From: Salinisphaera sp.
Lineage (GTDB): Bacteria > Pseudomonadota > Gammaproteobacteria > Nevskiales > Salinisphaeraceae
Direction of reading: 5' to 3'
Length of the DNA stretch: 64,000 nt
Assembly (NCBI RefSeq): GCF_002729955.1
Contig: NZ_PBYA01000037.1
Span: 1-64,000, forward strand
Shown: positions 1 through 7,016 of the stretch, piece by piece
Numbering within the stretch: the stretch's first letter is position 1
Layout: every line of letters begins with the position of its first letter
The notes under the pieces: generated by a model
The model's input: only the letters and a program-made list of their open reading frames with translations
Database searches by the model: none
What the model was told of the DNA's origin: nothing
Position numbers and translations under genes: made by a program

Positions 1-423
1 AGTCACGAAACGACTCATCAAGCACTCCGCCAATAGCCTGAGAGAAGTTTAGCCGGTGGGAGCGTTTTCACACAGCCTGGGCCGATAGCAGACGCAATCG
101 GGGCGGCTTGTCTTTCTTCGGAGATGACCCACTGCCGGGCCTAAACGGACGTGCTTCGGGGGCGCGGCGTCTTCGGGGTCCGACTGTCGACGCTGCAATG
201 CACGCGCTTGCGAGCGCGCATGTCGCGGGTGCGCCGCAACCGCCGCCGTGCCGGTCTAGACCTGAGGCGGCTGCGCGTAACGGGCTGCTATGCAACCGGG
301 TCGGTCATAGGCGCCGGGGTATCCGAGTGGGCCTATGCACACCATAGGCGGCACGCCCTGCCCTGTGTGTCGAGCTTTCGACAGCGATAGGGCCACGCCC
401 GGCGCAAAATGCCGAATAGGCGA
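1..423. other. No gene recognised
   Basis: I find no reading frame with convincing protein character here on either strand. The open frames are Arg/Pro/Ala-rich shadows of GC-rich DNA. The stretch lies downstream of the broken gene at 424-693 and is probably part of the same decaying accessory region. Confidence 0.5.
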
Positions 424-693
424 TCAGATGCCGTAGGCGGCTTCTGACATACGGTCCACAAAGCCTTCTCCGTCGAAGCTGCGCACCATGCCCCGGCTGT
501 CGAAAAATTCGTCCAGCTCCTGCTCGGACCAATCGCCCTCGAAGTTGAACCAGCGCAGCACTTTCTCCTACTCGACGATGCCGCGCCGAAGCGTGCTGTA
601 CTCCCCTTTCTCGAAGGCATCTTCCATCACCATCATCACGCGCTCGAGTTTCAGTGCTTTTCGATAGTTCTTGTCGGTTAGAAATCGGATCAT
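424..693 (-). pseudogene. Small conserved-looking ORF interrupted by an in-frame amber codon
   Basis: Reading from ATG at 693, one frame gives a normal-looking charged, helical protein of 89 codons before TGA at 424-426. It is interrupted once, by TAG at 568-570. Before the stop it reads MIRFLTDKNYRKALKLERVM and onwards; after it the frame continues without a shift (EKVLRWFNFEGDWSEQELDE, then FFDSRGMVRSFDGEGF). Composition is equally protein-like on both sides, so the simplest reading is a recent nonsense mutation, plausibly CAG to TAG. A purine-rich GAGGGAG lies about 11-17 bases before the ATG. I do not recognise the family. A suppressed or recoded amber is possible but unsupported by anything else here. 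Confidence 0.55.
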
Positions 694-921
694 GTAACCC
701 GCGTGCTCCCTCGTTTTGACGCGGATGTGATTGCGCTGTGCCGCCGTGCGGCGATTGCTCTGCCGTGGGCTGCCCAAGGGTTATCAGGTCGGTGTGGAAC
801 CGCCTGCCGGGGCTCGAGGGTGAAATGACGATGGGCGTTTTGAGTACGGGTCGCGGCACGGGCCGCACCGATCAAGCCCGCTCGATGCTATATGCGGTCA
901 GGCTATTGGCAACCGCTGCGA
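694..921. other. Intergenic, no gene recognised
   Basis: This lies between the amber-interrupted ORF and the terminator-like hairpin behind the Sel1-repeat gene. No convincing coding frame or RNA gene was seen on either strand. Confidence 0.4.
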
Positions 922-950
922 CACGAAACCCGCGTCTGTGTGACGCGGGT
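922..950 (-). terminator. Possible terminator of the Sel1-repeat gene
   Basis: A perfect 9-bp stem (928-936 with 942-950) and 5-base loop lies 44 bp past the stop codon of the minus-strand Sel1 gene. On the minus strand it is followed by TTTCGTGT, only a weak U tract, so termination activity is uncertain. Confidence 0.4.
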
Positions 951-993
951 GTCACCACCCCACCGGCGAACCGCCCTACCCGGCGAACGGGCC

Positions 994-2040
994 TCACGGA
1001 TTGGCGATACGCTCGGTCAGTTCGCGGGACAGATCCTGAGCGCGGGTGATCTGTTCGCTTGTCATCCGGCTTTCGAGTTCGTCGCGCAGCCCGCTTTGTG
1101 TCGCCCCGGTGGCGACGACGTTGGCCCAGGCATAGCTGCGGATGTAGTCGCGTGGCATCCCGGTTCCCTTCAGGTAGAGCCATGCCAGGCTGGTCTGTGC
1201 GGTGCTGTAACCGTCATTGGCGGCCTTTTCGAGCCAGCGTGCGCCTTCGTCGTAATCGCGCCATACCGGCTTGCTGTTGACCATCGACGTGCCCAGCTCA
1301 TAGGCGGCCTCGGTATCGCCACCTTCGGCGGCGCGGGTGAGCCATTTGCGTGATTCGGATTTGTTCTCGGGTACGCCATACCCGATCTCGTACAGTCCCC
1401 CGAGTTCGGCGGCGGCGCGGGCGTTCCCCTGCCGTGCGGCACGCTCGAACCACTGCGCGGCCTTGTTGATTTTGTCGTCGGCCATGCGCACCTGGGCGAG
1501 ATACAGATTGCCCAAGCGCAAACCGGCGAGCGTGATGCCGGTGTCCCAGGCTTGCTCAAAGAGCTGGTAGGCCCGCTCGTCGTTCTTCTCGATCCGCACG
1601 CCGTCACGCTCGATGACTTCTGAGTAGTCACGCGTGTACGCCCACTCGTCCATCAAGCCATTGGTCTGATAGGGCGCGTGGAGCTGCGCCAGCAGCAACA
1701 GGGCCGGGCCGTACCCCTGCGCGGCGCCAGCTTCGTACTGTCGAATCATGACCGCCATGTTCTTGGGCGGGCCGTACTGTGCCCGCGCGCCCATCACGGT
1801 CTGGGCGCGGGCGACCCCGGCGTTGGCGAGCACGTGAATCAACGGGCGATAGACGGGCTCGAACGGCGGCCAGTACAGATCCGGGGGCGTGTAATAGGTC
1901 GAGCCGGTTCTGCTATCGACCTGGTAGGCAGTATCGACCAATCGCTGGGCGGTATAGCCGAGCCGCTGGTAGGTGGCGGCGGTCGCCAATACGACGGCCA
2001 GACCGGCGATCCCGGCTGTGATGGCGATAGCGCGCCGCAT
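994..2040 (-). CDS. Sel1-repeat (SLR) protein with N-terminal signal anchor
   Basis: This 348-residue protein starts with a hydrophobic segment at about residues 4-22 (IAITAGIAGLAVVLATAATY), a signal anchor or uncleaved signal, so the rest is probably periplasmic. From about residue 75 it is built of Sel1-like alpha/alpha repeats. The clearest run from about 195 to 305: QWFERAARQGNARAAAELGG, then KWLTRAAEGGDTEAAYELGT, then RWLEKAANDGYSTAQTSLAW. Sel1 proteins usually scaffold protein-protein contacts and no catalytic role is implied. It points away from the 59/21/149-codon trio upstream on the same strand, with a 107-bp gap. Partner and function are unknown. Confidence 0.85.
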   Translation of the reverse strand: MRRAIAITAGIAGLAVVLATAATYQRLGYTAQRLVDTAYQVDSRTGSTYYTPPDLYWPPFEPVYRPLIHVLANAGVARAQTVMGARAQYGPPKNMAVMIRQYEAGAAQGYGPALLLLAQLHAPYQTNGLMDEWAYTRDYSEVIERDGVRIEKNDERAYQLFEQAWDTGITLAGLRLGNLYLAQVRMADDKINKAAQWFERAARQGNARAAAELGGLYEIGYGVPENKSESRKWLTRAAEGGDTEAAYELGTSMVNSKPVWRDYDEGARWLEKAANDGYSTAQTSLAWLYLKGTGMPRDYIRSYAWANVVATGATQSGLRDELESRMTSEQITRAQDLSRELTERIANP

Positions 2041-2147
2041 AACGTCCCCTGTTCGTGATTCGGTTCAAGCCGGTGAAAAATAGCGGCCCATCGCGCTAAT
2101 CCTTTCACCTGCTTTTCAGGTGCTCTCGCATTGGCGGCGCTCTCGCG

Positions 2148-2597
2148 TCACTGGCTGCGGACACGTTCGCTGTAGGCGGTGAGCAGCTGCGTCTGGAAGT
2201 CGATGGCGTCTTCGAGCGCGTGGGTGAGCGTGATGCGCGGGTGATCGCTGGGCGAGCCGGGGTAGCAGTTGAGTTCGATGATCGGATCGCCTGACCAATC
2301 TGCCGAGGCGCACAGCGCGCCGTCATTCGACTGCGTGGTGCGCAAGCCGTGGGCAATGGTCTGGGTCAGCGTGGTCGCGCCCGGCTGCGTGTGCGGCTTC
2401 AAGGCGGTGTCGATGCAGCCTTGCAGCGCGATACACAGGGCTTGGAATGTGCCGTTGTCGAGCACGAACGCGGGGCCGTCCTGATCGACACGCAGCAGCC
2501 AGCAGTCGGGCTGGTTGGTGGCGCATAGACTCAGCGCGGCGTGGTCGAAGACCGTCCCGACGCATTCTTCGGTTGCCTGGATCGCTTGCGGTATCAC
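2148..2597 (-). CDS. Hypothetical protein, third gene of a tight overlapping trio
   Basis: A 149-residue soluble-looking protein starting at GTG 2597, whose codon overlaps the TGA of the preceding 21-residue ORF (GTGA). It is rich in Thr, Gln and Cys (for example FQALCIALQGCIDTALKPHT and DPIIELNCYPGSPSDHPRIT) with no signal peptide or membrane segment. The C-terminus is helical. I do not recognise a family. The overlap arrangement implies translational coupling with the two small ORFs before it. Confidence 0.65.
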   Translation of the reverse strand: MIPQAIQATEECVGTVFDHAALSLCATNQPDCWLLRVDQDGPAFVLDNGTFQALCIALQGCIDTALKPHTQPGATTLTQTIAHGLRTTQSNDGALCASADWSGDPIIELNCYPGSPSDHPRITLTHALEDAIDFQTQLLTAYSERVRSQ

Positions 2598-2659
2598 CTG
2601 CCCATCTCCCCCTTGGGCGTGTGCTCTAGCCCAAATGCCTGTCGTGTTTCGTGTGTCAT
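2594..2659 (-). CDS. 21-residue ORF coupled between two genes
   Basis: ATG at 2657-2659 overlaps the stop of the 59-residue ORF (TGATG), and its TGA at 2594-2596 overlaps the GTG start of the 149-residue gene. The peptide begins MTHETRQAFGLEHTPKGEMG. It may be a genuine micropeptide, or only a translational bridge that carries ribosomes between the flanking genes. The geometry is seen directly; expression is inference. Confidence 0.4.
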   Translation of the reverse strand: MTHETRQAFGLEHTPKGEMGR

Positions 2660-2838
2660 CACAGCCCGCCCGGCCCGCGATGTTGCCATGCCTCGATGCG
2701 GCGGATGATCCGATCGAGCGAGTCGGCTTCGCTGGGGCTGATGTCGCGTACCTGCGTCGCCAGGCTGATCAGCGCTCGCTTGCCTGAATCGGCAACGGCC
2801 TTGCGCGCCTTGAGCCGTTCGCGCTTGTGGGGCTTCAT
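2659..2838 (-). CDS. Small basic helical protein (59 residues)
   Basis: The frame starts at ATG 2836-2838 and ends at TGA 2659-2661. The protein is strongly basic at its N-terminus (MKPHKRERLKARKAVADSGK) and then helical and charged (DISPSEADSLDRIIRRIEAW). The size and charge pattern fit a small DNA- or RNA-associated or plasmid-type protein, but I do not recognise the family. It heads the overlapping trio that continues to 2148, with overlaps of a few bases, which supports it being translated. Confidence 0.6.
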   Translation of the reverse strand: MKPHKRERLKARKAVADSGKRALISLATQVRDISPSEADSLDRIIRRIEAWQHRGPGGL

Positions 2839-3756
2839 GCCGCGCCTTCACAGGCGGCGCTGTCGTGTGCCTGTTCGGCGCGCTACTCAATTGCGGGGGA
2901 TGGTCGATCCGACAACGGCTGTCGCCTGAGACAGGCGCGCTCGAATCGCGTTCGTGACCGCTAGAGGCCACAGTCTCGCGTGGTGTGTCGCGGGTGGTCA
3001 TCGAATGCGACGCTCCGCGCGGGTGACGCTGTGTTTACTGGGTGCACGTGGCGGCACTGGCTTGGGGCTACGTCTATAGGGCTTGCATTGATGCTCTTCG
3101 CAAAGCTTGGTGTCGGAACCGTACGTACCGCGTGGTGATGCGGCTGTAACGTGCGTGCCGCGGTGGATCCGAGGACTGCGACCGACGTGGACGCACGGCG
3201 CCCGGCAATGCGCCTGACCCGGCCCGTGCGATGCGCTATGGGACGCGATGTAACGGTGGCGTCGATACTGTGAACGCAGTGCGTGGTGATGGCGCTGCGT
3301 GTACTGCGTGGTTGGCGTGAATGCTCGCGCAATGGGGCTTTGTGTGCAGCGTGGCTGTTGGCGCTTTGCGTACTGCGTGAGTGTTGGCTCTGCGTGTATT
3401 GGCTCAACGTCAGCGAGGCGCTGTGCGCCGTTCTAAGCTTTTATCTCGGGGCGCGCCGATCAGCACGCGTGTTGGCACGCCATCGCAGGATAAGGCGCTT
3501 GTGCGTGCCTCAGACGTGCATTGAGCAGGCTGCCCCTCGTGCCTCGCATCATCGCGCTATCGGCTGGACGGCTCGCGTAGCACGAACTGAGTGCGGTTGC
3601 CGCGTGGGCTGCGTGCGATCGGGTGCCGCTCTACCTGCTGCCCTCGCAGCTCGGCATTGAGCCTCGTTCCTCGATCCATGGTTCTGCTGCGAGTGTCGGG
3701 TGAGCTTGCTGCTACCCGCGAGAAGGCGGGTGCTGAGGGGCATAGTGCTCTCGCGG
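2839..3756. other. Long gene-poor stretch with GTG/GCGTG-rich segment
   Basis: No convincing gene lies in these 918 bases. From about 3240 to 3430 the plus strand is dominated by variants of TGCGTG and TACTGCGTG in loose tandem order, giving a Cys/Leu/Trp-rich frame on one strand and a Ser/Thr/His-rich one on the other; both look like products of composition. A 40-codon minus-strand frame at 3557-3679 is somewhat more protein-like but lacks support. Confidence 0.4.
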
Positions 3757-4218
3757 CTAAGCGATGCCTGTGGCTACGAGATACGCGTGGTTGATCTCGG
3801 GTCCAGCGAACACCATCAGCAGCGAAGACGCGACGAGGTAAGGCCCAAACGGCTGCGGCGTGTCGCGGCTCGCCCTGCGGGTGAGGATCTGGGCAGTGCC
3901 AACAGCGAAGGCTGCCGTGGCACCGATGAATATCACGCCGGGTATCGCCGTCCATCCGAGCCATGCCCCGACCATCGCGACGGACTTGAGGTCTCCGTAC
4001 CCCAAGCCCTGCTGATCGCTTACTAGCTCGAACCCGTTGGCGATAACCCAGAGCACGCCGTACCCGGCGATCGCCCCACTCGCTCTTCTCACGCTTGAGG
4101 CTTTTCGGTGCTCAGCCATGAACTTTTCGGCCCGCGTCTCGGCGATCCGGAGGAGTCGCTCACGCTCGAGCAGGATCTGCCGAACCATCGGCCGGATATT
4201 TGCTTCCATCGATTTCAC
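3757..4218 (-). CDS. Orphan C-terminal domain of an A24 (PilD-type) prepilin peptidase
   Basis: The 153-residue protein (GTG at 4218, or ATG at 4209) matches the C-terminal half of type IV prepilin peptidases. The segment LGYGDLKSVAMVGAWLGW (about residues 72-89) contains the GxGD motif with one of the two catalytic aspartates. The family-typical membrane segments and a polar PFGPYLVAS stretch near residues 123-131 follow. The N-terminal half of the family, with the methyltransferase Cys motifs and the first catalytic Asp, is absent. In its place is a charged helix (residues 8-40, RQILLERERLLRIAETRAEK). As an isolated half-enzyme it is probably inactive alone. It could be a degraded plasmid-borne gene or a partner for another half. 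It directly abuts the repeat block 4217-4662. Confidence 0.65.
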   Translation of the reverse strand: MKSMEANIRPMVRQILLERERLLRIAETRAEKFMAEHRKASSVRRASGAIAGYGVLWVIANGFELVSDQQGLGYGDLKSVAMVGAWLGWTAIPGVIFIGATAAFAVGTAQILTRRASRDTPQPFGPYLVASSLLMVFAGPEINHAYLVATGIA

Positions 4219-4662
4219 CCTTCTGGCCCTATTAGAGGGATTTTCGACCCCCTTCTGTGAGCCATAGGGATCGCTGCCTCTGACCGCTTCGCAAACGCGA
4301 CGAAGGGGTCAGAAGGGGGGTCAATCTCCCTTATATGGCTGACGGAAGGGTGTCGTTTTGAACGTGTTTTTGAGCAGATTTGCACCCTTTGGTGAGCCAT
4401 ATAAGGGAAAACGCCCCCCTTTGGTTCTGAGCGGAGATCATTCGCACTGTGCCCAGGTGACGGTAATGGAAGGGGGGCTTCTGGCCGTATATGGCTGACC
4501 AAAGGGTCTTAATCGGTTCGCCCGTTTGGCCTGAATTGCCACCCTTTGGTGAGCCATATAGGCACTTGGCACCCCTTCCGTCCTCACGGACTCTTCGTGT
4601 CGCTTGGGGCCGCAGGGCTGGAAGGGGGGCTTCTGGCCTTATATGGCGAACCAAAGGGGTCA
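4217..4662. repeat. Alternating inverted-repeat array, about 150-bp period
   Basis: Seven related segments built around ACCCTTTGGTGAGCCATATA alternate in orientation: a partial copy at 4217-4240; forward copies at 4248-4268, 4383-4406 and 4539-4562; reverse copies at 4331-4352, 4469-4507 and 4621-4661. Reverse copies carry the outer extension GGGGGGCTTCTGGCC. Same-orientation copies recur every 140-155 bp, so neighbours can pair into long hairpins. No gene lies inside. A plasmid maintenance or replication site, or a degenerate REP-type element, are possible readings. Confidence 0.75.
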
Positions 4663-4835
4663 TTTATTCCTGGGCTGAACCGAACGATTGGGAAGGTATC
4701 AGTCCGTTCATCCAAGCCACGTCGACCTTTCGACTGCCGAAGATCCGGCTGGCGACAAGCACCGCATGGCGGCGGTGGCCTCGTACGGCCTGGCCGCTCG
4801 GGATTCGCCTGTTCGGGCAGCATGGCGATCGGGTC

Positions 4836-5011
4836 ACACTCTAGTGCGACACGCGTGCTACCCCACTGATCTACCGTCGCCTCTTTATCAGGAAGTGAAC
4901 TCTAGTGGCACTAGAGTGCGACACGCGTGCGACAGGCGGATCCGCACGTCTGCGCCGTCCCGTTTCGGCCCCGCCCTGTCGCACTAGAGTGCGACTGCAG
5001 TGCGACAGCAG
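4836..5011. promoter_or_regulatory. Candidate parC centromere/operator repeats upstream of parM
   Basis: Directly upstream of the parM start are copies of a CTAGAGTGCGACACGCGTGC-like motif at 4836-4858 and 4909-4930. A perfect palindrome GTCGCACTAGAGTGCGAC sits at 4978-4995, followed by TGCAGTGCGACAG. A second perfect palindrome, ACTCTAGTG-G-CACTAGAGT, is at 4899-4917. Known ParM (type II) partition loci place the ParR-bound centromere, which also holds the promoter, exactly here. Assignment as parC is inference from position and repeat character. Confidence 0.55.
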
Positions 5012-5099
5012 TTTCCTCGACATTCCCTGAGCCCATCTCGACTTACCGTTTGTTCGCTCTGACGTCGTCTCTAAGGAGGCCGACACGTGTCCAGATCGA

Positions 5100-6296
5100 C
5101 TATTTAAGGAACGAGATATGTATTTCATGGGCCTCGATGTTGGCTATTCGAACCTGAAGGTGGCGGGTGGTGCGGCTCGCAACATGACGATTCATGAGCG
5201 ATTGCCGGCCGGCGCCGGACCCGCGGCTGATCTGGATGAATCGCTCGGCGGCAACCAGACCAGCGGTGTTGATGTCGACGTGAGAGGTCAGAGCTGGGTC
5301 GCCGGTGTCGAACCAAGCGGGTTTGCTTCCCCCAGAGAGAAATCCATTCCGACTACACGGCGACTTGTTCACGCCGATGCCGAGTGTGCTGATCGGAGTG
5401 TGGTAATCGAGACTGGCGTGCGGGCGATGCCAGTTATAGTCATGCAGCCAGTGCGGCAGATGCGCCGCGCGTTGATCCGCATTCTCGTAGGCGCGGGCAT
5501 ACGCCCACTCGTGGAGCGCCGTTTGGATCAGCCGCTCGGCCTTGCCGTTGGTGCGCGGACGGTACGGCTGCGTTCTTCGGTGTTTGAGCCCGAGTCGGCG
5601 ACACGCCTTGGCAAACACATGTGAGCGATAGCAGGCGCCATTGTCGGTGAGCACGCGATCAAAGGGCACGCCCAGGCGTCGGTAGTATCGCAAGGCCGCG
5701 ATCAGTGCCGCCACGGCGCTGACGCCCTTTTCTTTGGGCCAGATCGTGGCATGGCTGACGCGGCTGTGGTCGTCGATCGCCCTATGCACATAATCCCAGC
5801 CGGCACCCCGTGAGCGGCCGGCCTGCCGATCGCCGGTCATGCGATGGCCGGGGCGCTTGAAGCGGCCGAGTTTCTTGATGTCGAGATGCAGCAGGTCACC
5901 GGGGGCCTCGTGGGTATAGCGCTGGATCGGCGGCGCCGGATCGAGCACGGACAGCCGGTTCAGGCCGGCCCGCTGAAGCACGCGTGCAACCGTGGTCACC
6001 GGCACATCGACCTCGCCACTGATCGCGCGATAGATACGGCGCTCACGCCGCAAGGCTACGATCCGTTGCTGGGTCACCGCCGACAGCTGATGCGGGCAAC
6101 GGGCCGGGCGTGAACTGCGTTCATGCAGGCCTGCTTGTCCTTGCGCCCGGTATCGAGAAAGCCACTTGTAGGCTGTTCGCGGACTTACGCCCATCGCTTG
6201 CGCCGCCTCGATGGGTCGCAAGCCGTCCTCCCGGATCCGGCGGACCAGCAGGGCTCGACCATGAACGGTCAGACGCGCATTCTTGTGCGTGTTCAT
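5100..6296 (-). CDS. IS481-family transposase, C-terminus read through into antisense parM
   Basis: Starting at ATG 6296 (MNTHKNARLTVHGRALLVRR), the protein has an N-terminal helix-turn-helix region (EAAQAMGVSPRTAYKWLSRY) and an rve-type DDE integrase core. The catalytic acidic residues lie in LLHLDIKKLGRF, VLTDNGACY and NGKAERLIQT. The family end, HASLDYHTPISTLGI, is reached at about residue 315. No stop follows: the frame continues about 80 residues in sequence that is the complement of parM, giving 398 residues in all. The native end is probably near 5340, and the tail is an accident of insertion. Transposition activity is not excluded. Confidence 0.8.
   Translation of the reverse strand: MNTHKNARLTVHGRALLVRRIREDGLRPIEAAQAMGVSPRTAYKWLSRYRAQGQAGLHERSSRPARCPHQLSAVTQQRIVALRRERRIYRAISGEVDVPVTTVARVLQRAGLNRLSVLDPAPPIQRYTHEAPGDLLHLDIKKLGRFKRPGHRMTGDRQAGRSRGAGWDYVHRAIDDHSRVSHATIWPKEKGVSAVAALIAALRYYRRLGVPFDRVLTDNGACYRSHVFAKACRRLGLKHRRTQPYRPRTNGKAERLIQTALHEWAYARAYENADQRAAHLPHWLHDYNWHRPHASLDYHTPISTLGIGVNKSPCSRNGFLSGGSKPAWFDTGDPALTSHVDINTAGLVAAERFIQISRGSGAGRQSLMNRHVASRTTRHLQVRIANIEAHEIHISFLK
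5118..5330 (+). pseudogene. parM: 5' fragment of a ParM/StbA-type actin-like ATPase gene
   Basis: From ATG 5118 (AAGGA about 8 bases upstream) the frame opens with MYFMGLDVGYSNLKVAGGA, the N-terminal phosphate-1 loop of plasmid ParM/StbA actin-like ATPases. RLPAGAGPAADLDESLGG and SWVAGVEPSGF follow, also typical of the family. Similarity stops near codon 70. From there the frame runs antisense through an IS481-type transposase gene. ParM proteins are about 320-350 residues, so about 80% is missing, and I could not find the remainder beyond the IS element. No parR is visible. Confidence 0.7.
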
Positions 6297-6400
6297 CCGG
6301 GTCACTCCTGAAGCTTGAAGGATTCGACACCCATCAGCCTCAAGGCGGTCGCCCCGGATGAACAACCCACTGAGAGATCACAGCTAGGCGTTCCAGTTTC
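5335..6400 (-). mobile_element. IS481-family insertion sequence (ends approximate)
   Basis: The element is defined by its DDE transposase and by the loss of parM reading after about 5330. I could not fix the terminal inverted repeats. GGTGTCGAA at 5304-5312 and its complement at 6323-6331 could be ends, but the left copy lies within sequence that still reads as ParM. No clear target duplication was found, and parM does not resume on the far side, so a deletion probably accompanied or followed insertion. Confidence 0.6.
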
Positions 6401-6405
6401 GGCCA

Positions 6406-6775
6406 GGAATCTGTCGTTGTTAGTGGAACCCCGGCCCGCATGCTGCACGGAATGTGTCGTTGTTAGCATGGTGCTAGAACTAGAATTCGCGCTTTAAGTT
6501 GTTGATTTTAAGACGCAACTCACATCGGAATTCGCGTCTGTCGCTCAACACGGAATCTGTCGTTGTTAGACTCCTCACAGGCACTGCGAAGCCCTGATTA
6601 GGTTGCTGATTATAAAGCGGATGTACAGCGCCATTTGGCGGGCTTGAGCCGACCCGGAATCTGTCGTTGTTACGTCGATGGCCGCACTGGTGGGTCGCGA
6701 ATAAATATCAGCGGATACCGAGGCTTACATGGCCGGCGCTGAGGCGGAGTGGCAACACGGAATTTGTCGTTGTTA
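6406..6775 (+). repeat. Five direct repeats phased at 103-104 bp
   Basis: The 17-bp sequence GGAATCTGTCGTTGTTA (one variable base in two copies) occurs at 6406, 6449, 6552, 6656 and 6759, all in the same orientation. Spacings are 43, 103, 104 and 103 bp. A weaker second match (TTAAGTTGTTGATTTTAAG versus TTAGGTTGCTGATTATAAAG) sits 45-46 bp into two of the units, so the array is a diverged tandem repeat. There is no gene inside. Ordinary plasmid iterons are spaced about 22 bp, so this is not a standard iteron block. Confidence 0.8.
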
Positions 6776-6869
6776 CAGCGTCTGGCATGGCTGGTGCGGG
6801 ATCGCCGGACAGGGCCTACGGGCCGCTGGCGCTGCACTAGATCTATCGTGCGCTCTTCTGCCTTGGTCA

Positions 6870-6956
6870 ATGGGAACGGTTGCCCATCTGACTGAGAAAG
6901 GCGTGCTGAATGCGGAGGAATACGAGTCACGCAAGGCCAAGTTGCTGGCCGGATAA
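6870..6956 (+). pseudogene. SHOCT-domain fragment
   Basis: The last 28 codons before TAA at 6954-6956 read as a SHOCT domain: VAHLTEKGVLNAEEYESRKA then KLLAG, with the expected LxxLxxxGxLTxxEFxxxKxxLL pattern. SHOCT domains normally end longer, often membrane, proteins. The frame upstream of 6870 has no membrane or recognisable domain and overlaps the repeat array, so I take this as the 3' remnant of a gene. A good terminator follows directly. Confidence 0.5.
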
Positions 6957-6976
6957 GGCCCTCGATCCCAGACATG

Positions 6977-7012
6977 GCGGCTGCAGCCCTTCGGGGCCGC
7001 AGCCGCTTTTTT
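6977..7012 (+). terminator. Rho-independent terminator behind the SHOCT remnant
   Basis: A 13-bp stem with one mismatch (6977-6989 with 6994-7006) and a TTCG tetraloop is followed by six T on the plus strand. It separates the plus-strand SHOCT remnant from the convergent DUF945 gene ending at 7017. Confidence 0.85.
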
Positions 7013-7016
7013 ATGG

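Noticed and set aside
3283-3660. 125-codon plus-strand frame rich in Cys, Leu and Trp
   Set aside because: Composition follows the TGCGTG repeats; no domain, no ribosome site, and the opposite strand gives an equally long Ser/Thr/His-rich frame.
3557-3679. 40-codon minus-strand frame beginning MDRGTRLNAELRGQQVERHP
   Set aside because: Somewhat protein-like and downstream of the half prepilin peptidase, but it lacks a ribosome site and overlaps other frames of similar quality.
5304-6331. GGTGTCGAA / TTCGACACC as terminal inverted repeats of the IS481 element
   Set aside because: The left copy lies within parM codons that still match the family, so the match may be chance; no target duplication was found.
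6406-6775. CRISPR or integron attC array
   Set aside because: Repeats are 17 bp, direct, 103-104 bp apart with related spacers, and there is no cas or integron integrase gene; attC core GTTRRRY is not present.
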